DNA of 64,000 nucleotides, from positions 63,125 to 127,124 of the forward strand of contig JADGDD010000001.1 in NCBI GenBank assembly GCA_016745075.1. The letters are read 5' to 3'. The notes beneath the pieces were generated by a model, which worked only from the letters and a program-made list of their open reading frames with translations, ran no database searches and had not been told where the DNA came from. Source of the DNA: Planctomycetota bacterium. GTDB lineage: Bacteria > Planctomycetota > UBA11346. A program made the translations under genes and the position numbers. This document shows positions 24,803-34,006 of the stretch, piece after piece (the first letter of the stretch is position 1; the number at the start of each line of letters is the position of its first letter).

Positions 24803-26956
24803 GTGAATAGCTATAGAGATAATGATCCTAGATTAAGCTTAAGCCGATGCCTGAGGTTGACGATTTCTACAATCGTGCTGCTGGTGGCATTAGTGCATAA
24901 CCTTCAGGGCGAAGAGTTGCCCCAGCAGGAAAGGACCATCGCTCAATGGCGTGAGCAGATCAAGAGCGAACCTCTTGATTACCCCCTTGATTCAAAATAC
25001 CATGAACTGTTAAAAGGTGCAGCTTACATGACACAGAGTAAGACCCGGCGCATGAGGAGAGTGGAACAAAAAGTAACCGATGACTGGTTACAGGCCATCA
25101 GGATATACAGAGACTTCATGGAGCAAAGAGGGCTGGCGCTGATAACAAAGTGGCGAAAGGGAGAATCTTTGTCTGCGGAAGAAAATAAATATCGCTATAT
25201 TCTTGCAGCCGAGCACATGTATCGCTCTTTGCGCGAGTTCAAGAAAGATCGATGGTATAACAAAACTGCAAAGGCTGAATTAGATGACGCACATCGTTTC
25301 ACCAGGAAAGTGGTTGAGCGGGGAAATGAACTGATGCGCAAGGGATACTTGCAAGGCCGTTTCACCGCTCAGGAGATAGAAGAACTCCGCCTGTACAGAA
25401 TATATCTACATATTCCTGCCAATATTGCACCCATCTATATGCCTTTCCTTTTAGGGTTGACCAAAGAGAAAATGGAACCGGGTGATCGGGCGTCTGAGTT
25501 TCATTTACCTCGTCTGGAAACCATTCTAAGTCGAAAAACGTATCAGAACAAAGTCCCATTCCATTTTTTGGATGCGTTTTCCCCCACCGGCCTGGAATAC
25601 CTGTTTGTATTCTTTGATGGTTACACGGCCAACGAAGACAGGACCTCACTCAGAACAAAAAAAGATTTCATAAAAATTCACCCCGGGGAAGAAAAAGGAT
25701 TTGTTCGTCTGATCGATTTCGTCGGTAAAAAACCTGTGGTGCTGATTGCAACAGCTCCGACAGACACCTTTTCGGATTTCAGGATGCCTGATTTTGAACA
25801 CCTGCGTCAGGCTTACAAAGGTCAGGTCGAATTTTTCTCCGTCGCATCGACCATTGATGATCCATATTGCGGCTCGAAATTACCCGTATTCTGGGACCCA
25901 CACAGTGATGCGAATAATCCCAAAAATGCAATGACTCACCAGTGGGGGCATCCTCTCACTCTTGAAGATCGTGCATATTTTGCCAAAAGCTGGTTCATGA
26001 ACTACCCTGAAATCAGTATTCCCTATTTACTCGACGACATGGCTCGCACATTTGAAAACAACTATACCGCTCAGGCGGGTTTCTGTTTCGCCCACATTAT
26101 CGATATTGATGGAACCCTCGCTACAGGATTTTGGTTCAGAAACCCACTGGGAATCAAATTTGGCCATGTCAAACCCTATTCTAAAACCAAACATCCACGC
26201 GGTCGTTTTCAGGCGCAGGACAATTTTCTGGAATCCTATCTGAAAGCCTTATCGGATAACAAGTGGAAATATGATGAAAAAATATTCAGAGAAAAATTTC
26301 CCCCTCCTGTATTACAAAATAAATTTGCCATGGCCGCCAAGGTGGCCGATGTTAACGCAAAAGAAAAAACCGTGACCATAGAAGATGAAAATGTGTATGG
26401 CACAGTTATTCTGAAAGTATTGTCCGATAGCAGGATGATGAAAAGAACAGGGCTTCAGGCAGGTCAACCGGATCTAAACACATTTGCTTTGGAAGAATTA
26501 AAGGTCGGAGATAAAGTCGATGTTTTCTGGAGAGAAGAAGGCAGTGATAAAAAATTAAACTTCATTGGCATAGGTATGCCGGGCTATGGAACCGGACGTA
26601 TTTGGTGCTGGGGAGAACTCACAGACATAGACAAGACAAACAAAACCTTTAGCGTGCAAATGCCGGCGTTGGATGCGAAAGATTATCCAGGCTATCAGTT
26701 CTGGAAGACTGAAAAGAACGCTCATCCTTTTGGCCGCATGATGGATATTCTTCCTATTGTAAAAAAACGTATCGAAGGAAACGACAAAGATAGATATTAC
26801 ACCTTTGCGATAGACCGGGGTATTGATTTTTATATCAACGGTCGTGATTCATCCTATGACCAACTACAGCTCGGTGACTTTATTGCCGTGGAGTACGTGG
26901 TTCTTCAGGAAGACTGGAAAAAGAAACTTCCCGATGTCGTCAGGGTCATCAGATGA
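24803..26956 (+). CDS. Secreted deiodinase-like thioredoxin-fold protein, paralogue 3
   Basis: A 717-residue member, more diverged than paralogues 1 and 2. The GTG at 24803 follows GGAGAG by about 8 nt and starts 23 nt after the previous stop; the longer frame would run into the upstream gene. A membrane or signal segment (LTISTIVLLVALVHNLQG) is preceded by about 20 residues. N-terminal helical region begins RTIAQWREQI. The Trx-like core has VVLIATAPTDTFSDFRMP and IPYLLDDMARTFENNYTAQ, the latter matching the substrate-pocket strand of deiodinase-like proteins, again without an active-site Cys. Two C-terminal barrels end with LQLGDFIAVEYVVLQ. The extreme C-terminus LPDVVRVIR recurs in the micro-gene at 37952-38164. 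Confidence 0.75.
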   Translation: MNSYRDNDPRLSLSRCLRLTISTIVLLVALVHNLQGEELPQQERTIAQWREQIKSEPLDYPLDSKYHELLKGAAYMTQSKTRRMRRVEQKVTDDWLQAIRIYRDFMEQRGLALITKWRKGESLSAEENKYRYILAAEHMYRSLREFKKDRWYNKTAKAELDDAHRFTRKVVERGNELMRKGYLQGRFTAQEIEELRLYRIYLHIPANIAPIYMPFLLGLTKEKMEPGDRASEFHLPRLETILSRKTYQNKVPFHFLDAFSPTGLEYLFVFFDGYTANEDRTSLRTKKDFIKIHPGEEKGFVRLIDFVGKKPVVLIATAPTDTFSDFRMPDFEHLRQAYKGQVEFFSVASTIDDPYCGSKLPVFWDPHSDANNPKNAMTHQWGHPLTLEDRAYFAKSWFMNYPEISIPYLLDDMARTFENNYTAQAGFCFAHIIDIDGTLATGFWFRNPLGIKFGHVKPYSKTKHPRGRFQAQDNFLESYLKALSDNKWKYDEKIFREKFPPPVLQNKFAMAAKVADVNAKEKTVTIEDENVYGTVILKVLSDSRMMKRTGLQAGQPDLNTFALEELKVGDKVDVFWREEGSDKKLNFIGIGMPGYGTGRIWCWGELTDIDKTNKTFSVQMPALDAKDYPGYQFWKTEKNAHPFGRMMDILPIVKKRIEGNDKDRYYTFAIDRGIDFYINGRDSSYDQLQLGDFIAVEYVVLQEDWKKKLPDVVRVIR

Positions 26957-27015
26957 GGCGGATTTACCAGAAGCATAGAATGAAGATCAGGTACTGTGAC
27001 TCAAAATGATAAATC

Positions 27016-27363
27016 TCAACTCAGCGGGGTAGAATTTAAAGCTGCCGGTGGAGACTGTGGCAAAGCAATATGGCCGGTCAGGATGATGTCAAATAGCTCA
27101 AAGGGGGGTGATTTACGCTCCTGTCAAATAAAGATGTCCTGCTATTTGCCGATGGCAATGGACATCCCTATGCCTTCAAATATAAAAAAGGTCGAAAAGC
27201 TTCTCACTGGGATTCTGTAGTTGAAGGAGGGCAATGGATACCTTTATCAAACATAAAAGAAGAAAAGTTTGTGTCAAAATTGGGATTTGCCACAGGCAAT
27301 AATGTCCCGTGTCAGGTTCCTTCAAAAATATTTTCAATTGCTTCAGGCATAAAAAACTATTGA
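27016..27363 (+). pseudogene. Composite gene relic downstream of the plus-strand train
   Basis: Three unlike pieces lie end to end. At 27016-27056 is a copy of the LamG-like tail DNA found in the micro-gene at 20148-20366 (shared TTTAAAGCTGCCGGTGGAGA). At 27059-27110 is a copy, in opposite orientation, of the leader of the beta-propeller gene at 31201, including CAAAGGGGGGTGA near its ribosome-binding site. At 27115-27363 is an open frame without a start that reads DVLLFADGNGHPYAFKYKKG, continues through GGQWIPLSNIKEEKF and stops at TGA 27361-27363; I do not recognise it. The mosaic indicates past recombination and gene loss at the point where the two trains converge. Confidence 0.55.
27059..27082 (+). 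repeat. Inverted repeat, left copy (flanks the giant beta-propeller gene)
   Basis: GGCAAAGCAATATGGCCGGT followed by CAGG; 23 of 24 positions match the reverse complement of 31240-31263. Weaker similarity continues to about 27110. The two copies face each other across the gene at 27365-31201. Confidence 0.75.
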
Positions 27364-27364
27364 G

Positions 27365-30300
27365 TTACTGAATATTAATCTCCAGCCCATTGAGCTGTAT
27401 TTTTTTTGAGATAAATTCTATTGCAATAGAATCAGACTTAGGAGATAAGTTGATTTTTTTGGTAAAGATGGGATTGGAGGAGTGATCTGCTTTTATCTGA
27501 AATGTTTCATTTTGAACCTTAATTTTCAATTGGTTCTTTGGGAAGAATTTTTGTTGAAGATGGCTGAAATGGAAGGTGAGATTATATTGTTTGCTCGTAT
27601 CCATATTGGAAACTTGTATGCTCTCCATATTCGTCACGCCACTTGCATAAATCCATGATTCCGGAATATTTTTCATATTTTCATTGTCAGAGTTCCAGTG
27701 ATAATATGAAACGTCTGAACTTATTATTAAAGGCAGTACTACTTTAGGTGTTTTCTTTTTTTTGCCCATATTTTCAAAATATTTGAAATGAGCGGTATTT
27801 ATTGGACGTGGATAAGCAAGCCAGAGTTTTTTGTTTCCATCGGTTTTATCTCCTGGAGCTCCAAAATTAACACATAGCTGATTAATTTTCCCAGCAAATT
27901 CATTTGATAACTTACAATATCCCCAATGTTCATTTTTTTCTGCGGGAACCATCGCCATTGCTGTTTTAAAATTAAACGGACATACACATTCCGAATCTCC
28001 TGCAGGGCGAATAAGCATGCCACCTACCGGCAATATGTCTATCCAACAGCTGGGACGAACGCTTGCATTGTAATAAAAAATTCCGTGTTTGTCGTTCGGA
28101 TCAAAATATGCCATTGAACCACTTCGCATCGCAACAATGTTTTTTGAGGCAACAGCTGCACCACAACCATAATTAAAGCCAAAGGCACGGTCTGTCTTTG
28201 CACCCGTCAAAAAGTCTGTGTTTTTTTGAGGTTTCCCTGTCGTCAGATCAAAGACATGGCCTTCCTTTGCATAGGCGTTCCATTTTTTATCTTTGATTCG
28301 AAAAGCTGTTGCCGGAGGTAATGCGAAAACAGAGTCGCCGATGAGAAGAGGAGAACGTCCTGTCCATGGAGCTCCGGATTCCCAGATGAGTTGACCATTA
28401 TCAGGATTTATTCCTTGTGCCCCACTAGGAGGCAACGATGTTTTTGATGAAAGCACTCCGGGTGTCAGTAGTAAGACATTATTACTTAACCATAAATTAC
28501 GCATTAATATATTAATATTAGCATTTTTCCAGACTTCCTTGCCGGAGTCTAATGAAAGAGCAATCAATTCAGACTTGGCCTTATTGTTTATACCGGCCAA
28601 CTTATTGCGAGCTTCTTGGATTTTACTCATACGGTCTATCAAGTATAATTTGTCGTCCTGAACGAGCATAGCGTGAGGGTGAACAGCATAATGTGGCTTA
28701 TAGTCCCAGAGTGTTTTACCGGTTTCTTTATCAAGGCAGAAAATATACCGTCCCTCAGGAACCGAAAATTTGTGTTTCCTGTTGTCTTCAGTATTATGTT
28801 TTTTTGTAAATATTTTATATGATGTTTCATTCCAATATTGGTCAATACGATTGCTTGGGCCAATACTTCCTATAATATATTTTTGGCTAACATCCAAAAA
28901 TTCCCATTGCACAGGATAGGGGGCTTTATGGTCTTTAGCGGCCAGTTGAGATTGCATTTTTTTAATGGTCTCATCAGAAATAGGAGCTTTGAGACGTTTT
29001 GTTATCTCACCTGTTTGAATATTGATCACCAAACACTTTAAGCCTTGAATAAAATACACTGACTTTTCATCCACGATCATATTACTGCCTCTGTAAGCAA
29101 CGGAATATCTGGCCGCGTTTGCTAATTCAAGCGTCCACATGAGTCGTCCATTGTATCCGTCAACACCCATCAACTGTTTTTCTCCCGCAACAACCATAAT
29201 CCCATTAATAAATAGTGGTGTTGTGCCACGATGGTGCTGTTCCAATAGTTTGTTGGGTCCTCCTGCATCTCCAAACCAAAGCATTTTCAGAGGAAGTTTT
29301 ACAATACTGTCACCGGAAAAGCTGTTGCGTGAAGAGTTCGCATATTGATGTGTCCAATGACCTGCACCAGGAAGTATTCCACGGGTAATCATTAAAGAGG
29401 CGTCATCTACTGATATTTCATCAGCAGGAACACCTGTGGCGATAAAACGTTGTTGTATCTTATGGATATATTGCTTATCTCCGTAGACGAAGAGTTTCCC
29501 TCCATACGGACGCAGTATCCGATAGAGTTCTTTGCATGGCAATGCCTTCTCTTTTATGAAATTATCTGAGTTGACAATGATAAGGTTAGCAAAGTAATCG
29601 GCATAAGGAATGCGATCATGATAAGGGTGTGCTACAACATGTTTTCCATTTAAATTGCATTGATCGAGAAAACTTCGGACTTCATTTAATTGCTCAGATG
29701 ATTTAATCGGGCATGTTATTTTCAACTGACTTTCCTGAGCTAATGCGGCGGAAAAATGCCCGTTATTTTCTCCGACCACCATAGCATAACCTTTTGTAAT
29801 TCCTGTTTGTTTTAAATGTTTTTTTGCTCTTTGTCTGATATTTTCATTTATAATAGGCATGTTTTTTGTGACGGAATTTTTTGTTTCTTCGCCTTGTCCA
29901 AAACAGTAGATAGAGCCTTGTGTTGTGGATACTAAAAGGTTGTTTGCTGAAGCAGATATGCCATAGACATTTCCCTCAACATTTGCTTTCCATTTTTCCG
30001 TACCGGTCTTTACATCTAAAGCCAATATACGATTTTTTCCACCGATATATGCAGTCGTTCCACATTGAAACATGGTATATGTTTTATCAGCAACAAACTC
30101 CCATGATACGTGTTTTGACGAAATTTTATCGCTTTGTATATTCTTGAGGTTTTCAATATGCATGGCAAATAGTTTCTTTCCTGAAGAAATTAAAACTTGA
30201 TTTCCGTCAGTAATGATGCGCTCTGCTCTCACTCCTTTTTTCGCTTTTCCTACCATGAGTTCAACGTTTTTTGTAAAATCCTGAATGTGAATTCTGCTCC

Positions 30301-31201
30301 CATCTTCTCCTAAAAGGTTGCTGATAAACAGCATGTCGTTCTCTGCCATCATCCAGTACGAGCTGCCATTCACTTTTTTATTTTGATAGGGGTGTAGTTT
30401 GCCGGTATCGGCTTCTAAGCGTGCGGGTGCGCCACGCCCATTTGGGATAATCAAAATATTTTTGTCGAGAAGCAGGTAACCTTGTGGAGAAAGACCACCC
30501 ATGGCCAGACCGTGAGGTATCTTTGTATATAATGCTCCGGTGGTATCGTTTTTCCAAATGATGGTTCCTGTTTTTAGGTCCAGACAATATATATAGATAC
30601 CATCTGAGGCCCACATGCCGAATGATGTGTAGACTCTACCGTTATCAATGAGGGCTCCCGTTCGTCCCGGCCAACGGGAAATCATTTGTTTATTGCCGAT
30701 AATCATTTCATCCCTCGGGCCACCTTTGAATTTCCATATTTCTTTTCCGGTTCTGGCATTTAGGCAATAAAGGAAGCCGTCGTCAGAGGCAACGACAAGG
30801 TTATTCCCGCTCAGGGAAGGAGCAAAACGGACGGGACCTCCGGTCATAAAAGACCATCGCGGAGCGCCCGTTTCTAAATCAATAGCGTACACTTTGTGAT
30901 CTGACGAGGAGCCCCAGTAAACGATTGTGTTGCTGGCAATCGTATGGTAGACACAATCAAAAGCCAAGCGTTCGGGAGAGATTTGGTTCGTCCATGCAGG
31001 GCTAGGAGCATGATTGCTTTTATAAACCCATTTTTGTCTCGGAGATAAAGCGATTTCCCCATGAATGTATCCCGTGCGTTTGTTGTTTCCCATATATACG
31101 CTAACAGGTTGTTGTGAATTTTCTTGTTCTGTCGCAACCAACTCGAGATGACTCAATGATAAACTGAAGATAAGGGTTGTTATTTGTATGATTATTCGCA
31201 T
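27365..31201 (-). CDS. Secreted PQQ-type beta-propeller protein with embedded methyltransferase-like fold
   Basis: A 1278-residue exported protein; signal peptide RIIIQITTLIFSLSLSHLEL. AGAGGTGA lies upstream of the ATG. The N-terminal propeller (about 30-440) has repeats of the type VYAIDLETGAPRWSF, FLYCLNARTGKEIWKF and ILALDVKTGTEKW. A second propeller (about 620-1150) continues with RYIFCLDKETGKTLWDY and similar blades. Between them (about 455-600) is a Rossmann-like insert: GYAMVVGENNGHFSAALA, IPYADYFANLIIVNS and LYRILRPYGGKLFV align with class I methyltransferase motifs, but the SAM-binding glycine motif is degraded. The last 120 residues are beta-rich. Such propellers often scaffold or bind ligands; catalysis is uncertain. 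It is the last gene of the minus-strand train. Confidence 0.8.
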   Translation of the reverse strand: MRIIIQITTLIFSLSLSHLELVATEQENSQQPVSVYMGNNKRTGYIHGEIALSPRQKWVYKSNHAPSPAWTNQISPERLAFDCVYHTIASNTIVYWGSSSDHKVYAIDLETGAPRWSFMTGGPVRFAPSLSGNNLVVASDDGFLYCLNARTGKEIWKFKGGPRDEMIIGNKQMISRWPGRTGALIDNGRVYTSFGMWASDGIYIYCLDLKTGTIIWKNDTTGALYTKIPHGLAMGGLSPQGYLLLDKNILIIPNGRGAPARLEADTGKLHPYQNKKVNGSSYWMMAENDMLFISNLLGEDGSRIHIQDFTKNVELMVGKAKKGVRAERIITDGNQVLISSGKKLFAMHIENLKNIQSDKISSKHVSWEFVADKTYTMFQCGTTAYIGGKNRILALDVKTGTEKWKANVEGNVYGISASANNLLVSTTQGSIYCFGQGEETKNSVTKNMPIINENIRQRAKKHLKQTGITKGYAMVVGENNGHFSAALAQESQLKITCPIKSSEQLNEVRSFLDQCNLNGKHVVAHPYHDRIPYADYFANLIIVNSDNFIKEKALPCKELYRILRPYGGKLFVYGDKQYIHKIQQRFIATGVPADEISVDDASLMITRGILPGAGHWTHQYANSSRNSFSGDSIVKLPLKMLWFGDAGGPNKLLEQHHRGTTPLFINGIMVVAGEKQLMGVDGYNGRLMWTLELANAARYSVAYRGSNMIVDEKSVYFIQGLKCLVINIQTGEITKRLKAPISDETIKKMQSQLAAKDHKAPYPVQWEFLDVSQKYIIGSIGPSNRIDQYWNETSYKIFTKKHNTEDNRKHKFSVPEGRYIFCLDKETGKTLWDYKPHYAVHPHAMLVQDDKLYLIDRMSKIQEARNKLAGINNKAKSELIALSLDSGKEVWKNANINILMRNLWLSNNVLLLTPGVLSSKTSLPPSGAQGINPDNGQLIWESGAPWTGRSPLLIGDSVFALPPATAFRIKDKKWNAYAKEGHVFDLTTGKPQKNTDFLTGAKTDRAFGFNYGCGAAVASKNIVAMRSGSMAYFDPNDKHGIFYYNASVRPSCWIDILPVGGMLIRPAGDSECVCPFNFKTAMAMVPAEKNEHWGYCKLSNEFAGKINQLCVNFGAPGDKTDGNKKLWLAYPRPINTAHFKYFENMGKKKKTPKVVLPLIISSDVSYYHWNSDNENMKNIPESWIYASGVTNMESIQVSNMDTSKQYNLTFHFSHLQQKFFPKNQLKIKVQNETFQIKADHSSNPIFTKKINLSPKSDSIAIEFISKKIQLNGLEINIQ

Positions 31202-31239
31202 ATTTTGTCACCTCTTTGGTTTTCGGTTTTTTATGTCGC

Positions 31240-31263
31240 CCTGATCGGCCATATTGCTTTGCC
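31240..31263 (-). repeat. Inverted repeat, right copy (leader of the giant beta-propeller gene)
   Basis: On the minus strand this reads GGCAAAGCAATATGGCCGAT then CAGG, about 40 nt before the start codon at 31201. It matches 27059-27082 in opposite orientation with one difference (A versus G). Confidence 0.75.
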
Positions 31264-31457
31264 CACTCATGCTAAATACACCATTGGTTTTTTAGATCTT
31301 CGGCATTGAGCATGAAAGGTATCAGTGAAAATATGAGTAGGCAATTCATGCAAACGTTGCGCGCTTTTATTATTTTTACTCGCGTGCAATGGTTTCCTGT
31401 TTTTTGATTTGTTTCGTGATCTGGAATCGTCGTGATACGGTAATCAGTGGCGTTGAT

Positions 31458-33770
31458 TCAAGGTATCTCAATTTTACTGAGACGAGTAGCATGTATGCTA
31501 CTCACAGCTTTATAGTGCCTTTGTGCAGAATTGCCTTTATAGTTAAAACAGATACCCACCCTATCGCCCGGCCGTAATATCGAACATGTGGCTTCCTGAC
31601 CGTTTAAAAATACAAAAGTATTATCGATAGTAAAACAAACGGTTCTTTCACTTTCGGTCCCTCCCCATTGATCCATCAATTCTATGTTGGGACGGAGCTC
31701 ATCTTTCATATACGACCTGCCGTCACCTTTTTTGCCGAGAGATTCTTTCCAGAAACGATAACCTAAATGAGTTTCGATATTTGTTTGGTCTGAGAGAACC
31801 GTTAAAGTATTCTTGTCTTTATCGATCTGCTGAATAATCCCGTAAGTCCACATGTTACCGTAATGTTTGCGGGGGGGTAGGGTCGAACTTTTTCCATCTC
31901 GCAAAACAGCAAACTTCAGTAATCCCGGCGTTTTTCCGAATGACTCTTTGGTTGTTTCAAACTGAAAGCCTCTGCTAAAAAGGTCACCCGGCGATAAATC
32001 GCTCAGTTTGATGATTTCACCATTAAAATTCAAATAGCGGAATTCAGTGTCGTCATCAATTTGTACATCCCATTCAACAGGAACACCCTTGCGCATACGT
32101 CTGGCGACATGTCCGGGGTCCACCTGGACTCGTAAAATTCTTTTTTGTAAATCAGTTTTGACGACATAAACCTTGCTGGACATTTTTAATTCCCGACCAT
32201 TTTTTTCGGCGCTTTCCTTTCGTTCATTGAGTTCTTTCATGTATTTTTCTGCAAACTTAAAATACGATTCATGTTCGGGGTCATAGAGGCCATCGTTTTG
32301 CAATAGTTTGATGATGGCCCGCTCGGCATCTCTTCCCACCATGACAAAGTCCATGGTTCCATGCGCTCCGGGAAGCAGGTGAGCATAGCCAAAGGGAGCT
32401 GTCCACGGACATCTCGCCCAGGCAAATCGTCCATTTTTATCCAACAGGTAGTATTCAAATCTTGATTCGGCTGAAAAGTAGTTCATGGCACTAGCCCCCA
32501 TGTCATCGAGTAAAGTGGGATAACTCAATTGAGGGAAAGTCATGTAGTGGAACTTAACCCGCCTGGCCTGTTCCTCCATGGATAGGGAATGACCTTTGTC
32601 TAATTCGCTGGGAGTTCCCTGTTTAAAATAATTATAATGTGTGGGGCCGGAATGACGTACTTCCGGGCAGGTTGCCTGTGTGATAAATGCAACATTGATT
32701 TTGTCTTTATACGCTCGATGCAGGTGTTCAAGTACTTGAGCAAAGCGATTGGAATCGGCATCCTTTGAGTCAGCAATGAAAAATAATGTCGGTTTTCCAT
32801 TCAAGGAAGAAATGCTGATATGCCCTTCTTTATCTTTACCAACATTGAGGTATTCAGGATAAAGAGTGTCCGTTTTCTCATCTGTATGTATTCGGTAGGA
32901 GGCAGCAGCAGACAGATATGTTTTTACGATAACAGATGTGGCTATCCATGCGTGATGACGCGGAAACACATCAGAATAGCTAGGACTCTTCAGGGCATGC
33001 TCAAAGGTCATGAGTGAAAAATCAGGCACTTTTTCACCTGGTTTAAATACTGCGAAACTCCTGCCTCCTCTAATGGTGTGACCTAAAGCATGCTCTCGTT
33101 TGCTCCAGCCAAAGTTTAGGGGCATATATCCGGCGTGAAAGCCCATGCGATATTCGCGGAGAATACCCAGGTCTTCACGACTAACTTTCTGGTGGGAATA
33201 CAAACGATGAATCACCTCTTTTGCCAATTCGGAAATACTATTATACCTATTTACCATTGCTTTGTCTTGAGGATTGAGCTTATTCAATTTCTCCCCTTCT
33301 TTGTAGGCAATCAGGTCCCAATAACGTACACGAATGATGGCTGCTTGCCTGGCTAACATCAAATGTTTGCTCTCATGTGGTGTTAGTGGTTTTCCCAGAG
33401 TCCATTTATAAAAAACGTTAATCCCTTCGTTTTTTAGCCATTGAGTAAATCTGTCTAGGCATGCCTGTTTTTCACTATTCCATCCGCCTCCATAGGCACC
33501 TTTCTTGATTCTCCTAATCCATGATGATCCTTGAAAGTAAAGTTGTAAACCCTGAGCCAAATCAGATAATGCTGGTTCCCGGTCTATGATTTTCTGCTCT
33601 TCTGTAACCATTTCATCCAGTCTCTCCAGCCATTGCAGGGCGGTTCCAGTTTCGGGTATCTGTTTTTCTGTGAGGGAGGTTCCGTGCGCTGGATTCTCAC
33701 AAACGCTCAACAGGATTATGCATAAGAGATACGTTCTCAATGTGAGAAACGGAATGACTTGATTATTCAT
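31458..33770 (-). CDS. Secreted deiodinase-like thioredoxin-fold protein, paralogue 4
   Basis: A 770-residue exported protein; from ATG 33770 the signal is MNNQVIPFLTLRTYLLCIIL and AAAGG lies 8 nt upstream, while the longer start at 33809 has no such site. Domain order is as in paralogues 1-3: helical N-terminus with GTALQWLERLDEMV; Trx-like domain with PTLFFIADSKDADSNRFAQV, LSYPTLLDDMGASAMNYF and RFEYYLLDKNGRFAWARCPW; and two DUF5666-like barrels, the last with SILRPGDRVGICFNYKG. The segment around TLLDDM...Y is the best match to the iodothyronine deiodinase family, yet the redox Cys/Sec position is not Cys. It lies on the opposite strand from the other three, so the family is present in both trains. 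Confidence 0.75.
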   Translation of the reverse strand: MNNQVIPFLTLRTYLLCIILLSVCENPAHGTSLTEKQIPETGTALQWLERLDEMVTEEQKIIDREPALSDLAQGLQLYFQGSSWIRRIKKGAYGGGWNSEKQACLDRFTQWLKNEGINVFYKWTLGKPLTPHESKHLMLARQAAIIRVRYWDLIAYKEGEKLNKLNPQDKAMVNRYNSISELAKEVIHRLYSHQKVSREDLGILREYRMGFHAGYMPLNFGWSKREHALGHTIRGGRSFAVFKPGEKVPDFSLMTFEHALKSPSYSDVFPRHHAWIATSVIVKTYLSAAASYRIHTDEKTDTLYPEYLNVGKDKEGHISISSLNGKPTLFFIADSKDADSNRFAQVLEHLHRAYKDKINVAFITQATCPEVRHSGPTHYNYFKQGTPSELDKGHSLSMEEQARRVKFHYMTFPQLSYPTLLDDMGASAMNYFSAESRFEYYLLDKNGRFAWARCPWTAPFGYAHLLPGAHGTMDFVMVGRDAERAIIKLLQNDGLYDPEHESYFKFAEKYMKELNERKESAEKNGRELKMSSKVYVVKTDLQKRILRVQVDPGHVARRMRKGVPVEWDVQIDDDTEFRYLNFNGEIIKLSDLSPGDLFSRGFQFETTKESFGKTPGLLKFAVLRDGKSSTLPPRKHYGNMWTYGIIQQIDKDKNTLTVLSDQTNIETHLGYRFWKESLGKKGDGRSYMKDELRPNIELMDQWGGTESERTVCFTIDNTFVFLNGQEATCSILRPGDRVGICFNYKGNSAQRHYKAVSSIHATRLSKIEIP

Positions 33771-34006
33771 TTGGAGTACCTTTCTTGTGTGTGGTTTTAG
33801 TTTTTTCATGGCGTAGAGGGCATCAGCATTTACGGATAGATCTGGGTCCGGCTTTGAGTTTGTTCTTTCCAGAAATTCGGATAGTAGCCGTCATTGGCTA
33901 CCACTCCTTCTGAGGTAATCAGATTGGGAGCGTGCTGACAGACATTTTTGTCATTCAGATGGCTGGGCATAGTCATCAGTAGAGATTCCATATAGATAAT
34001 TTTTGT
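33771..34006. other. Gap within the minus-strand train with an unrecognised short frame
   Basis: Contains a minus-strand 53-codon frame (33991 to 33830) beginning MESLLMTMPSHLNDKNV and ending WKEQTQSRTQIYP. It has no convincing ribosome-binding site. It could be a gene end left by deletion, like the other relics here, but I cannot assign it. Confidence 0.3.

Noticed and set aside
20386..26956. Selenocysteine in the deiodinase-like proteins
   Set aside because: No in-frame TGA occurs at or near the active-site position; Ser or other residues are encoded.
31348..31361. LacI/CcpA-type operator TGCAAACGTTGCGC upstream of the propeller gene
   Set aside because: Only one half matches the consensus; a chance AACGTT palindrome is likely.
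33830..33991. 53-codon minus-strand gene
   Set aside because: No ribosome-binding site and no recognisable domain; kept only as a note in the gap entry.
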